Source of the DNA: Candidatus Uhrbacteria bacterium RIFCSPLOWO2_01_FULL_47_25
GTDB lineage: Bacteria; Patescibacteriota; Patescibacteriia; GWA2-46-9
Assembly (NCBI GenBank): GCA_001791325.1
Contig: MGEK01000039.1
Span: forward strand, 65,175-98,858
Length of the DNA stretch: 33,684 nucleotides
Direction: 5' to 3'
Position 1 is the first letter of the stretch; each line of letters begins with the position of its first letter. The notes under the pieces were generated by a model. That model searched no databases. It had not been told where the DNA came from and saw nothing but the letters and a program-made list of their open reading frames with translations. Position numbers and translations under genes: made by a program. This document shows, piece after piece, positions 16,926 to 25,020 of this stretch.

Positions 16926-17660
16926 CTAGCGAGTATAATCTTTTGCCGGTTTTCTTTTTTTCCGCAGGACCCAAAGATTTCTTAGGGCCTCATTGATATT
17001 TGTCGCTCCAACCTTGCTACTAGGATTGCGATAAGTAATAGGAACTTCAACCCAATTGAAATCATGCATCATAGTGCGTATCTCTGTTTGAAAAAAATGC
17101 GCACGGCTCTTGACCCCTTCTTTTACCACGTACTCTAATGCCTCTCTCGTAAAACATTCAAAACCACTGGTCATGTCCTTCATCTTTGTTCCCAAGAGAA
17201 TATTGGTTAACCAAGTTCCCACCAAGCTAATGAGGTAGCGACCCCTGCGTTTAAGGTACTTACTTCCTTTCATGAAACGGCTTCCTCCAACATAATCAAA
17301 ACCCTGCTCCATAGCCCTTAAAAATAGAGGGATTTCTTCTGGTTGATGACTCAAGCCCCCATCCATCTCTAAAATCCAATCACATTCGTTTCGCAGTGCT
17401 TCCTTATACCCACGAAAATATGCATCAACTACACAACGATCTTCAGGAGCCCAAACAAGCACCACTCGTGGATCTTTTTCTCCCCATTCCTGAATCTTTT
17501 TAAATGTTTCATCATTAGAAATCTTATCAAGCACGCAAAATACATTCGTATTTTGCGGCACCTGCTTCAAAATGCGCGCGAGCAATTCATCGATCGTCTT
17601 CTCTTCATTCGCAAGAGGAATAACAATGCCCAGCTTAGCAGATCGCGCGTCGCCCCTCAC
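16926..17660 (-). CDS. DPM1-like GT2 glycosyltransferase
   Basis: The GT-A fold starts at 'KLGIVIPLANEEKTI' and continues with 'VFCVLDKISNDET', the metal-site block 'ILEMDGGLSHQPEEIP', 'VGGSRFMKG' and 'KDMTSGFECFTREAL'. These are the landmarks of polyprenyl-phosphate mannose synthase-like enzymes, except that the usual MDAD is MDGG. The start is uncertain. A GTG at 17660, seven bases after the fcl stop, gives a normal N-terminus and 244 aa. ATGs at 17705 or 17735 would add residues overlapping the fcl tail. It probably charges polyprenyl phosphate for the GT-C protein encoded next. The sugar is unknown. Confidence 0.82.
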   Translation of the reverse strand: MRGDARSAKLGIVIPLANEEKTIDELLARILKQVPQNTNVFCVLDKISNDETFKKIQEWGEKDPRVVLVWAPEDRCVVDAYFRGYKEALRNECDWILEMDGGLSHQPEEIPLFLRAMEQGFDYVGGSRFMKGSKYLKRRGRYLISLVGTWLTNILLGTKMKDMTSGFECFTREALEYVVKEGVKSRAHFFQTEIRTMMHDFNWVEVPITYRNPSSKVGATNINEALRNLWVLRKKRKPAKDYTR

Positions 17661-17667
17661 TTGTAAA

Positions 17668-18624
17668 CTACCATTCGGTAATGGAGAAACGAGCGTTGGC
17701 GCCATAGGTGATATAATAATCAATGACTTTGCCAAGACCTTCCTTGAGAGAAATCTTGTGTTTCCAGCCCAAGGCGTGAAGACGAGTCAGGTCAAGCAGT
17801 TTCCTAGGAGTGCCGTCGGGATGTGTCTTGTCAAAAATTAACGCGCCCTTATAGCCAAGCAACTCCGCGATTAAATGAGCTACTTCCTTTATGGTTATCT
17901 CTTCACCGGTACCGACATTAAGAAAAAGTTTATCTTCATAATATTGCATAATAAAATAAATGGCATCTGCAAGATCGTCCGCGTACAGAAACTCTCTCTT
18001 AACCATTCCGTTACCCCATAGTTTAACTTCTGGCTTATTTTCAATCATTGCCGCATGGATTTTTTGAATTAATCCGGGGATCACATGTGAATGTTCTGGA
18101 TGAAAATTATCGTTTGTCCCATATACATTTGTTGGCATACAACTGATAAACTGTTTACTATATTGTTCATAAATTTTTTCGCATAATTTCATGCCTGCGA
18201 TTTTGGCAATAGCATATCCCTCGTTTGTACTTTCGAGCTTCCCTCCCAAAAGATACTCTTCTCTAATTGGCTGCGGGCAGTCGCGCGGATAAATGCAACT
18301 GCTTCCCAAAAAAAGGAGTTTTTTGACACCATACTGATGAGCATTCCAGATAACATTACTCTGGATCATTAGATTATCGTACAAAAAATTAGCTTGATAA
18401 GTCAGGTTCGCCAGAATACCGCCAACATGGGCGGCCGCCAAAATGACATAGTCTGGTCTTTCATTTTGAAAAAAAGCTGCAACTGCTGCTTGATTGATTA
18501 AATCAAGCTCATTTCGTGTCTTAAGAATAAGATTATCATAGCCTTCATTTTTAAGCTTTTGGACAACAGCGGATCCAACCAAACCACGGTGTCCGGCAAC
18601 AAAAATTTTATCGTTCTTTTTCAT
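17668..18624 (-). CDS. fcl: GDP-L-fucose synthase
   Basis: A 318-aa SDR epimerase-reductase that converts GDP-4-keto-6-deoxy-mannose to GDP-L-fucose with NADPH. It shows GHRGLVG at residues 11-17, the catalytic Ser109 in GSSCIYP, and Tyr137-x3-Lys141 (GYAIAK). Family-specific blocks 'AAHVGGI', 'TNVYGTNDNFHPEHSHVIPGLI' and 'NVGTGEEITIKEVAHLI' are present, and the length matches Fcl/WcaG. It is divergent from gmd across 85 bp, so both steps from GDP-mannose are encoded side by side but on opposite strands. GDP-mannose supply genes are not in this window. Confidence 0.93.
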   Translation of the reverse strand: MKKNDKIFVAGHRGLVGSAVVQKLKNEGYDNLILKTRNELDLINQAAVAAFFQNERPDYVILAAAHVGGILANLTYQANFLYDNLMIQSNVIWNAHQYGVKKLLFLGSSCIYPRDCPQPIREEYLLGGKLESTNEGYAIAKIAGMKLCEKIYEQYSKQFISCMPTNVYGTNDNFHPEHSHVIPGLIQKIHAAMIENKPEVKLWGNGMVKREFLYADDLADAIYFIMQYYEDKLFLNVGTGEEITIKEVAHLIAELLGYKGALIFDKTHPDGTPRKLLDLTRLHALGWKHKISLKEGLGKVIDYYITYGANARFSITEW

Positions 18625-18679
18625 AAAATACGCAATGCCATCTTGCCTATTGACTGCGATAAGTGTATCTTAACAAAAG

Positions 18680-18685
18680 TATAAT
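18680..18685 (+). promoter_or_regulatory. Candidate -10 box in the gmd/fcl divergent region
   Basis: A perfect TATAAT occurs 24 bp upstream of the gmd ATG at 18710, within the 85-bp gap between the divergent gmd and fcl genes. No good -35 is found at 16-18 bp; TTGACT at 18650-18655 is 24 bp away. On the opposite strand the same place reads TATACT and could serve fcl. A weak call. Confidence 0.3.
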
Positions 18686-18709
18686 ACATTAATATTAATC
18701 CCCAGTCCA

Positions 18710-19777
18710 ATGTCCAATCAAAATAGAAAGGTGGCCCTTATTACGGGAATTACCGGTCAAGATGGTTCTTATCTAGCAGAGCTCCTCCTGCATAAAGGAT
18801 ACCAAGTGAACGGAGTCATTCGAAGATCAAGTTCGTTCAATACGAGTCGGGTGAACCATATTTACCAGGATCGCCATGAAGTTGATGATTACAACTTTAG
18901 ACTCCATTACGGAGATCTAACGGGGATGAGCGGAATTTTGAAAATTCTTCAAAAAATTCAACCGGATGAATTGTATAACCTCGGAGCGCAAAGTCATGTC
19001 CGTGTGAGTTTTGATATACCGGAATATACGGCTCAGGTTGACGCTATTGGCACACTATCCATTCTAGAAGCTATTCGTTCACTTGGTTTAAAGACTAAGT
19101 TTTATCAAGCTTCTTCAAGTGAAATGTACGGATCGTCCCCACCTCCCCAATCTGAAAATACTTCATTTCACCCAAGAAGCCCTTATGCGGTTTCTAAGGT
19201 GTTTTCTCACCATATCACAATTAACTACCGCGAAAGTTATAATATGTTCGCGTGTTCCGGCATCTTGTTCAATCACGAATCGCCGCGGCGCGGAGAAACT
19301 TTTGTTACTCGTAAAATTACTCGAGCAATTGCGAATATTTTAAATAAAAAGCAGGATAAGCTGTATCTAGGCGATTTGGACGCAAAGCGCGATTGGGGAT
19401 ATGCCCCCGAATATACAGAAGCCATGTGGATAATGCTCCAGCAAGAAAAGCCCGATGATTACGTAATCGCTACAGGAGAAACTCACTCCGTTAAAGAATT
19501 TTTAAACTATGCCTTTGAACTTGTTGGATTGGATTGGAAGAAATATGTTGAAATTGATCCATATTATTTCCGTCCCGCAGAAGTGAACGAACTCTGTGGT
19601 GATCCAACAAAATCTCGAGAAAAATTAGGATGGAAGCCAAAAGTTACCTTTAAGGACCTTGTCAAAATTATGCTAATAGCCGACCTGGAGAATAACGGAT
19701 TAAATTCAAGAATATTGGGTTTAGACTACACTTGCCTTGATTTAATTCCAAATTTTTTAAGACATAAGACGCACTAA
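18710..19777 (+). CDS. gmd: GDP-mannose 4,6-dehydratase
   Basis: A 355-aa extended SDR giving GDP-4-keto-6-deoxy-D-mannose. '[23 protein letters not shown]' holds the cofactor motif (residues 13-19), and '[15 protein letters not shown]' is the Gmd NADP(H) loop. 'ASSSEMYG' (134-141) and Tyr159-x3-Lys163 (YAVSK) form the active site, and '[21 protein letters not shown]' is diagnostic of Gmd. Length and motif order are normal. The start codon overlaps a duplicated GTCCAAT heptamer (18705-18718). It pairs with fcl for GDP-L-fucose, though GDP-D-rhamnose could also derive from the same intermediate. The STELLO-like gene follows after 12 bp. Confidence 0.95.
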   Translation: MSNQNRKVALITGITGQDGSYLAELLLHKGYQVNGVIRRSSSFNTSRVNHIYQDRHEVDDYNFRLHYGDLTGMSGILKILQKIQPDELYNLGAQSHVRVSFDIPEYTAQVDAIGTLSILEAIRSLGLKTKFYQASSSEMYGSSPPPQSENTSFHPRSPYAVSKVFSHHITINYRESYNMFACSGILFNHESPRRGETFVTRKITRAIANILNKKQDKLYLGDLDAKRDWGYAPEYTEAMWIMLQQEKPDDYVIATGETHSVKEFLNYAFELVGLDWKKYVEIDPYYFRPAEVNELCGDPTKSREKLGWKPKVTFKDLVKIMLIADLENNGLNSRILGLDYTCLDLIPNFLRHKTH

Positions 19778-19789
19778 CCGCGCCTAAAC

Positions 19790-20779
19790 ATGCCTTCTAA
19801 ATTTATTATAATTACCAGCATTAATGGAATTACTTCAGCTGTTAAAGCTTTTTCAAAGTTGCATGATTGGCATGTTATTGTAGTGGGCGATAAAAAGACC
19901 CCTCCTCTTCGTAAAAATCCTTTTCCTAATATTACCTTTCTTTCTGTTGATGATCAAAAAAAATTAAAGTTCTCATTTCATGACGTTTGTCCATTTAATC
20001 ATTACGTTAGAAAAAATCTTGGCTATCTCTATGCCATACAGCAGGGTGCCACATGGATTACCGATTCTGACGATGACAATTTCCCCTACGAAAACTGGGC
20101 TAGTGACATTAATGAAACTGCTTCGATAGAAACCCTATCAGGGGCTAAGGTAGTTAATATCTACCGGTATTTTACTAACCAATTTATCTGGCCGCGCGGA
20201 TTTCCCTTAAACAGCATTCTGGGCTCTATTCGTCCAAAGATTAATCACGCCAAACAAAATAAGATTGCTGTATGGCAAGGTTTGGTTGACAAAGATCCCG
20301 ACGTCGATGCCATTTATCGCCTGATCATCAACAAACCTATTACCTTCAAAAAACGTCCTCCATTAGCCTTAGAGCCGGGAACATATTGCCCATTCAATTC
20401 TCAAAATACAATTTGGACGCTCAAAGCATGTTTCCCTTATCTCTATTTACCGATTTCTGTGACATTCCGTTTTTGCGATATTTTGAGAGGATACATAGCG
20501 CAACGTGGAATTTGGGCAATGAGGGCAAAACTGGCCTTTACATCAGCGTCGGCATATCAGGAACGTAATGCGCATAACTTCATGGATGATTTCATAGATG
20601 AAATTCCTTGCTACAAACAAATAGGCCAGGTGATTGATCTTCTTGATACTATTAAACTTGGAGGAAATCCTTCTGAAGATATTGTTTTTGTGTACAAAAG
20701 ATTGCAAAAACTCGGCATTGTGAACCAGAACGATCTCCTGGGCGTTCAGGCGTTTGTTCATGATATGCAACATCTTTAA
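19790..20779 (+). CDS. STELLO-like (DUF288) glycosyltransferase
   Basis: A 329-aa protein opening 'KFIIITSINGITSAVKAFSKLHDWHVIVVGDKKTP'. It has 'CPFNHYVRKNLGYLYAIQQGATWITDSDDDNFPYENW' (67-103), where the DSDDDN run (92-97) is the nucleotide/metal motif. This arrangement matches the STELLO/DUF288 glycosyltransferase group, known from plant Golgi proteins and nematodes and present in some bacteria. The C-terminal half ('FRFCDILRGYIAQRGIWAMRAKLAFTSASAYQERN') is also family-like. There is no membrane anchor, unlike plant STELLO. Co-transcription with gmd suggests it acts in the fucose-containing glycan. Its last four bases overlap the end of the convergent SMR-like gene. Confidence 0.75.
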   Translation: MPSKFIIITSINGITSAVKAFSKLHDWHVIVVGDKKTPPLRKNPFPNITFLSVDDQKKLKFSFHDVCPFNHYVRKNLGYLYAIQQGATWITDSDDDNFPYENWASDINETASIETLSGAKVVNIYRYFTNQFIWPRGFPLNSILGSIRPKINHAKQNKIAVWQGLVDKDPDVDAIYRLIINKPITFKKRPPLALEPGTYCPFNSQNTIWTLKACFPYLYLPISVTFRFCDILRGYIAQRGIWAMRAKLAFTSASAYQERNAHNFMDDFIDEIPCYKQIGQVIDLLDTIKLGGNPSEDIVFVYKRLQKLGIVNQNDLLGVQAFVHDMQHL

Positions 20780-21129
20780 ACTTTCCCTGAAACAAGAATA
20801 ATGCCAATAATTAAAATAAAGATTCCTCCCATCTGAACAGGCGTGATTGTTTCTTTAAGAAATGTATAAGAAATGATGGTGATTAAAATGAGTCCCCCAA
20901 TGGTCATGATTGGATAAGCGATGGAAAGATTTATTTTCGATAAAGCTAAAATATAGAAAATGATATTCATAGCAAAAAGAACAATACCAATAATAACAAC
21001 ATAGTTTTTCAATAAACCATAAATCAGCCCGTATTCTCTAAATAGGTGTATATTATTTGACCCCGCTTTTATCATCATATTGGCAGAGGCGTTTAGTACA
21101 AGAGCAATGATTAAAAAGAAATAGCCCAT
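20776..21129 (-). CDS. Small DMT-superfamily (SMR/EamA-like) membrane protein
   Basis: A 117-aa protein with four membrane helices (about 2-20, 40-62, 68-88 and 96-114). 'LVLNASANMMIKAGS' in helix 1, 'ALSKINLSIAYPIMTIGGLILITIISYTFLKE' and a Gly-rich last helix fit the small multidrug resistance/half-EamA fold. The conserved membrane Glu of EmrE-type pumps is absent from helix 1 (Asn/Ser instead). That argues against a proton-coupled drug pump and fits ArnE/F-like lipid-carrier flippase subunits better. It has its own promoter (21159-21187). A likely role is moving a polyprenyl-phosphate sugar for the GT-C enzymes; this is inference. Confidence 0.75.
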   Translation of the reverse strand: MGYFFLIIALVLNASANMMIKAGSNNIHLFREYGLIYGLLKNYVVIIGIVLFAMNIIFYILALSKINLSIAYPIMTIGGLILITIISYTFLKETITPVQMGGIFILIIGIILVSGKV

Positions 21130-21158
21130 ATTGATTTATTAGATTCTAAAACATTATT

Positions 21159-21187
21159 ACTATATCACCCGAATACCTATTCATCAA
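21159..21187 (-). promoter_or_regulatory. Sigma-70-like promoter of the SMR-like gene
   Basis: On the minus strand TTGATG (21182-21187) and TATAGT (21159-21164) are separated by exactly 17 bp. The -10 ends 29 bp before the ATG at 21129. This is one of the best promoter matches I found in the window. Confidence 0.55.
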
Positions 21188-21205
21188 CAAGCGTCCGATA
21201 AATTA

Positions 21206-21325
21206 TCAACTCTCTCTCTCAATTTTTCTATCAAGATTGTAATTTTGCAAAATATACTTCCTCGCATTCTTCCCCATCTTCATTTGTAAAGCTTTATCCC
21301 CCATCAAATTAAAAGCGCCTACGAA
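21206..21325 (-). pseudogene. C-terminal remnant of a GT4 glycosyltransferase
   Basis: The minus strand encodes about 38 residues ending at TGA (21206-21208). They read 'LMGDKALQMKMGKNARKYIL' followed by 'QNYNLDRKIERES'. This is the typical last helix of GT4 enzymes (compare 'LGGNAQRYVKEHFDWDKITEQY' at the end of the 5478-6650 product). Further upstream on this strand the frame runs into the antisense of the intact plus-strand GT4 gene that starts at 21330, where the resemblance stops. The rest of the old gene is missing. It probably marks the junction where the 21330-22954 block was joined to the locus. Confidence 0.65.
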
Positions 21326-21329
21326 AGTT

Positions 21330-22316
21330 ATGAAAGTTTGTATTCCGTTCAAAATAAATGATGTTGGCGGCAGTTCGACCTTTGTCAAAAATTTTATTAA
21401 CCAACTTAAGGGCAAAGGCATTGAAATAACAGACAACCCAAAAGAGCACTCAGACATATTTTTCGTAATGACGAGCCGCCCTCTAATAGAGATATGGAAA
21501 GCTAAGCAGAGAGGTGTAAAAATCGTCCAGCGATTGGATGGAGTGTACTACTATGCCGTACACGGAATAAAATATCTATTTCTCAATATTCGCATGAGAT
21601 TTATTCATCAATATCTTGCGGATTATGTAATTTATCAAAGCAAATATTCAAGAGTCTGCTGTAATCTGTTTCTGGGGCAAAGTCGCGCCCCTTGGAATAT
21701 AATTTATAATGGCATTGATACCGATATGTTTTCACCTGACGGACCGTCACATATACTTAAAACAAACCCTAAACAAATAATACTCATTTCAATTGGAGAC
21801 TTCAGGCGCCGCGAACAAATTCAACCACTCATTGAAACCTGTTCTCTTCTGCATGGCAAATTTGATATTAAACTTATACTCATAGGGTCTATTACTTCCA
21901 ACTTGAAGCCTTTAGTTAACTTGCCGTTTATCTCTTTATTAGACGTAATTCCCAACCAAGAGCTCCACTCGTATCTCCGCGGCGCAGATATTTTTTTGTT
22001 TTCTGATCGTTCTGCTTGCCCAAATGCCGTACTGGAGGCGTTGGCGTGCGGGTTGCCGGTCGTTGCCTTTCAAAAAGGTGCCATGAAAGAGCTTGTGCCG
22101 GATGGTATGGGGATACTCATTCCTTATGATCTGCAAAATTTTTTTAAACAAATCGCGCCCAGTGATTACAAAACTATGGCGCACATTATTGAAGATGTTC
22201 TTCAGCGCAGGATACTACTGAATGATAAATATACTATTGCTAATTACGCACGGCAATATTTCTCTTTAGAGACTATGACGGAAAACTATTTGGAAATTTT
22301 CCATTCTCTTATATAA
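21330..22316 (+). CDS. GT4 family glycosyltransferase
   Basis: A 328-aa GT-B enzyme opening 'MKVCIPFKINDVGGSSTFVKNFINQLKGKGIEI'. It has 'VIYQSKYSRVCCNLFLG' and 'IIYNGIDTDMFSPDGP' at the domain junction, and the C-terminal nucleotide-binding block 'SACPNAVLEALACGLPVVAF'. The second Glu of the E-x7-E motif is kept (E236) and the first is Ser228, a variation common in this subgroup. It is slightly short for GT4. The start is about five bases from the end of the GT4 remnant on the other strand. It is followed after two bases by a methyltransferase gene, so the two act as a pair. Confidence 0.85.
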   Translation: MKVCIPFKINDVGGSSTFVKNFINQLKGKGIEITDNPKEHSDIFFVMTSRPLIEIWKAKQRGVKIVQRLDGVYYYAVHGIKYLFLNIRMRFIHQYLADYVIYQSKYSRVCCNLFLGQSRAPWNIIYNGIDTDMFSPDGPSHILKTNPKQIILISIGDFRRREQIQPLIETCSLLHGKFDIKLILIGSITSNLKPLVNLPFISLLDVIPNQELHSYLRGADIFLFSDRSACPNAVLEALACGLPVVAFQKGAMKELVPDGMGILIPYDLQNFFKQIAPSDYKTMAHIIEDVLQRRILLNDKYTIANYARQYFSLETMTENYLEIFHSLI

Positions 22317-22318
22317 AT

Positions 22319-22954
22319 ATGGAAACATACGGACTCTATAATCATAACGACAGGTTAGATCGTGCAAAATTTGTCACCCAGCGCTTCCGAGATGCTCTAC
22401 AACAAGCCCCGCGCGTCTTAGATGTTGGCTGCTGGAATAATGATCTAAAAAATATCATAGGTCCAAAAGTCTACGGAGTAGACATTGCCGGAAAACCGGA
22501 CAAAATAGTCAATCTCGAAAAAGAAAAAATACCTTTCGCCGACCAGTCCTTTGACTGTGTTGTATGCGCCGATGTTCTTGAGCATCTTGATAACCTTTAT
22601 GATGTTTTTGATGACTTGCTAAGAATAAGCAAAAAATTCGTTATTATCTCCCTGCCGAATAATCTTGATATCATAACCAGATTGATGTTTCTGTTCAATC
22701 GCCCAATGCGTTTTTATGGCCTTCCTGCCATAAAACCAAACGATCGACATAAATGGATTTTCTCCTACCAAGAAGCGGAGCGCTTCGTTGCCTCACGAAC
22801 AAAAGTAAGGCAATATTCTATACAATCATTTCCTTCTTTCCCTAATAGGTGGTATTTCCGGAATCCAATCTTTGCACTGTTGCAGAAGCTATATCCCCGC
22901 CTTATTCAAAACTTTTTCGCCAAAGCATACTGGTGTTTACTAACCATAAAGTAA
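22319..22954 (+). CDS. Class I SAM-dependent methyltransferase
   Basis: A 211-aa Rossmann methyltransferase of the Methyltransf_11 type. Motif I is RVLDVGCWNND (32-42), the acidic residue binding the SAM ribose is D55 (VYGVDIAG), and motif IV is 'FDCVVCADVLEHLDN' with 'IISLPNN' after it. The C-terminal ~70 residues have a hydrophobic, basic tail (PIFALLQKLYPRLIQNFFAKAYW) that may hold the protein at the membrane. It is directly downstream of a GT4 gene and probably O-methylates a glycan residue or caps the chain. The acceptor is unknown. Confidence 0.82.
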   Translation: METYGLYNHNDRLDRAKFVTQRFRDALQQAPRVLDVGCWNNDLKNIIGPKVYGVDIAGKPDKIVNLEKEKIPFADQSFDCVVCADVLEHLDNLYDVFDDLLRISKKFVIISLPNNLDIITRLMFLFNRPMRFYGLPAIKPNDRHKWIFSYQEAERFVASRTKVRQYSIQSFPSFPNRWYFRNPIFALLQKLYPRLIQNFFAKAYWCLLTIK

Positions 22955-22993
22955 TAAAATCTAGCATCCGCGCGAGAGAACTCGCACGGCTAG
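22950..22993 (-). terminator. Terminator-like hairpin downstream of the ten-gene operon
   Basis: The arms CCGCGCGAG (22968-22976) and CTCGCACGG (22981-22989) pair at eight of nine positions around an AGAA loop. They can be extended by CTAG (22961-22964) with CTAG (22990-22993) across a three-base bulge. Read on the minus strand the stem is followed by a T-rich run (ATTTTATTAC), as in an intrinsic terminator, about 115 bp after the stop at 23109. The plus direction has no T-run. The rest of the gap 22994-23108 shows nothing I can name. Confidence 0.5.
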
Positions 22994-23108
22994 AGTATCG
23001 TGTGCATATAATGGCATGAAGAACCAAATAGCCAATTAAATACCATCTTACCGCTCTTACCACAATAATTGACATGGGGATTAAGAATGATTAATCTCAT
23101 ACAACTAG

Positions 23109-24245
23109 CTAATGGGCTATAACTATATCACCAAAGAGCGCCCCGTACTGCCCCGCGATCCTGCTAATATTGTGATTCTCTTTTGCATAAATATATGCAT
23201 TTTCTGACATTTTATCCCACGCTCTTTTGTCGTCTAAAATGTTCGCCAAATCATTAACTAGTTTTTCAAAACTTCCGTTCGCCAATTTCCCTATCTCATA
23301 TCTTCCTAGAATGCTCTCGGGGTTAACCTGCAATGAAAGAATGGGCGTTCCATTTTTTGCCGCTTGCACAAATGTATTAGGAAACCCCTCCGATGAGGAA
23401 GTATTGACAAATATTTTCGCTTTTTTGAAATAATAATCCGTATCTTCAAATGGCACATTCTTTTTTATTTCTAGATTACCTATATGATTGGTGGCATACC
23501 TGAACTGCGATGTATCGGAGTTAGTGATGAATAAAAATTTCTCCTTAGGAAACTTTTCTGCCAGCCGGACAAAAACTTCCGGCTGTTTCCATGACGCTAA
23601 ACGTCCCACCCATAGTATATATTCTCGCGACTCCCGGCCTCCAATTTGTGATTCATCTTCTATTGCGTACATTGACGGAATAACAGTTGCGGTGATACCA
23701 AAATTTTTCTTGAACGCATCTTGCTGTTCCTTATGCTGACAAATTACCGCGTCAGCATTATTTAAAGCGTATCTAAACAACACATTAACATACCAAGGTT
23801 TTTTATCAAAAAAATCAAGGTTGCTATCTCTGTCATGCGCAGAGGAATAAATAAATTTTCTCCTTAATATTTTTTTCGCAAGAAAGGCAACTTTTCCAGC
23901 CAATGACCCCCCACCCCTAATCATATAAACATCCGCAGATGTTTTTTTCATCGCCCGATATAATCTCCAAAAATCCGCTACGCCGTCAATGAACATATTT
24001 CTCCCATGGCATCGCGCGGTCTTATATAGCGTAAGCACTCCTCCATCAACCCTCACCCTTTCAGCATCTGGTTGTCCGTCATAAAAATCGCCAACCAAAA
24101 AACTGATTTCAAAATTTTTGTCCTTCACTAACTCTTTGCCAAGCTGATACTGCTGAACCTCGGATCCGCCAAAAGATAAAGCTCTTTCATCTTGCGGATG
24201 GAAGAGTTTATACGCGTAAAGAGACACCAAACACACCTTGGTCAT
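23109..24245 (-). CDS. GT4 family glycosyltransferase
   Basis: A 378-aa GT-B enzyme. The N-terminus 'KVCLVSLYAYKLFHPQ' with 'FGGSEVQQYQLGKEL' is a familiar GT4 opening and supports the ATG at 24245 despite a 38-bp overlap with the methyltransferase gene. The C-terminal half has 'ILWVGRLASWKQPEVFVRLAEKFP' and 'NTSSSEGFPNTFVQAAKNGTPIL'. In the E-x7-E motif E286 is kept and the second position is Gln294, as in one recognised GT4 subgroup. It is the last gene of the 33503-23109 operon, followed by a hairpin terminator. Donor and linkage unknown. Confidence 0.87.
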   Translation of the reverse strand: MTKVCLVSLYAYKLFHPQDERALSFGGSEVQQYQLGKELVKDKNFEISFLVGDFYDGQPDAERVRVDGGVLTLYKTARCHGRNMFIDGVADFWRLYRAMKKTSADVYMIRGGGSLAGKVAFLAKKILRRKFIYSSAHDRDSNLDFFDKKPWYVNVLFRYALNNADAVICQHKEQQDAFKKNFGITATVIPSMYAIEDESQIGGRESREYILWVGRLASWKQPEVFVRLAEKFPKEKFLFITNSDTSQFRYATNHIGNLEIKKNVPFEDTDYYFKKAKIFVNTSSSEGFPNTFVQAAKNGTPILSLQVNPESILGRYEIGKLANGSFEKLVNDLANILDDKRAWDKMSENAYIYAKENHNISRIAGQYGALFGDIVIAH

Positions 24246-25020
24246 ATTTTTTAATTCTCACAATAACATCATATCCGCCCGGCATAGTATAAAAATAACT
24301 CTTCCATAAACTCTCAAACCATGTTTGCCTTTTTGAAAAAACTCGCCTGCCCACCCATTCAGCAATATCAACCAGAACCTCGCCAATCAAAGCAAAGATA
24401 TTATTCACGCAATAGCTCAGATGAGGAACAATAGGAATCATTTTGAATATTGCGATATTTTCCAAAACAACATTCCAGATAAAAAATGGTGTTGCTAAAC
24501 TTCGATTCGTTTCTTGCAAAAGTACAATTTCATCTTTTTTGAATAGATCAAAATATTTATATCTTGTAATGCGCTGAAAATCATAGGGCACGCCGTGTTC
24601 GCCCAAAATGAATGGCGTAGAAATATACACTAATGCACCGTTTTTTGCCACCCGCCGTAACTCACCAACTGCTTTTTCTAATTGTGGAGCATGCTCTAAA
24701 ACTTCGCTGGCGATAACTGCATCAAAAGAATTGTCTTCAAAAGGCAACTGGTCAATAGATGCCTCTACATCAGCCGCCGAGCGATTACGATCAAAATCTA
24801 CACCGATGTATTTTTCAATATTTACTCCGCCAAGCAACTGCTGGAATGGTTTGTAACCACAACCCAAATCAAGAAACTTTCGCGGCGCATTCGTCTCCTT
24901 TAGTAGTTGTTTAAACCGCAGAAACGCCTTGAGATGGCTACGAGTTGTCAAAAAACAAAAATCAAAGATACTAGGATTTATCCTTTGACGAACGATTTTT
25001 GTTGTATCCTTGTTAGTCAT
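24208..25020 (-). CDS. Class I SAM-dependent methyltransferase
   Basis: A 270-aa Methyltransf_11-type enzyme. Motif I is KFLDLGCGYKP (48-58), followed by 'YIGVDFDRNRSAADVEASIDQLPFEDNSFDAVIASEVLEHAP', giving the ribose-binding Asp and motif IV. 'VYISTPFILGEHGVPYDFQRIT' is typical of the group found beside surface glycan GTs. The region after residue ~185 is hydrophobic and may dock to the membrane. It overlaps the GT2 gene before it by 8 bp and the GT4 gene after it by 38 bp, so the three are tightly coupled. The acceptor is unknown. Confidence 0.83.
   Translation of the reverse strand: MTNKDTTKIVRQRINPSIFDFCFLTTRSHLKAFLRFKQLLKETNAPRKFLDLGCGYKPFQQLLGGVNIEKYIGVDFDRNRSAADVEASIDQLPFEDNSFDAVIASEVLEHAPQLEKAVGELRRVAKNGALVYISTPFILGEHGVPYDFQRITRYKYFDLFKKDEIVLLQETNRSLATPFFIWNVVLENIAIFKMIPIVPHLSYCVNNIFALIGEVLVDIAEWVGRRVFSKRQTWFESLWKSYFYTMPGGYDVIVRIKKYDQGVFGVSLRV

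Noticed and set aside
22959-23017. A short plus-strand frame reading SSIRARELARLEYRVHIMA, reminiscent of GT4 N-termini
   Set aside because: Only about 19 residues, no extension on either side, and it coincides with the 22961-22993 hairpin, whose base pairing constrains the sequence. The resemblance is too short to call a remnant.
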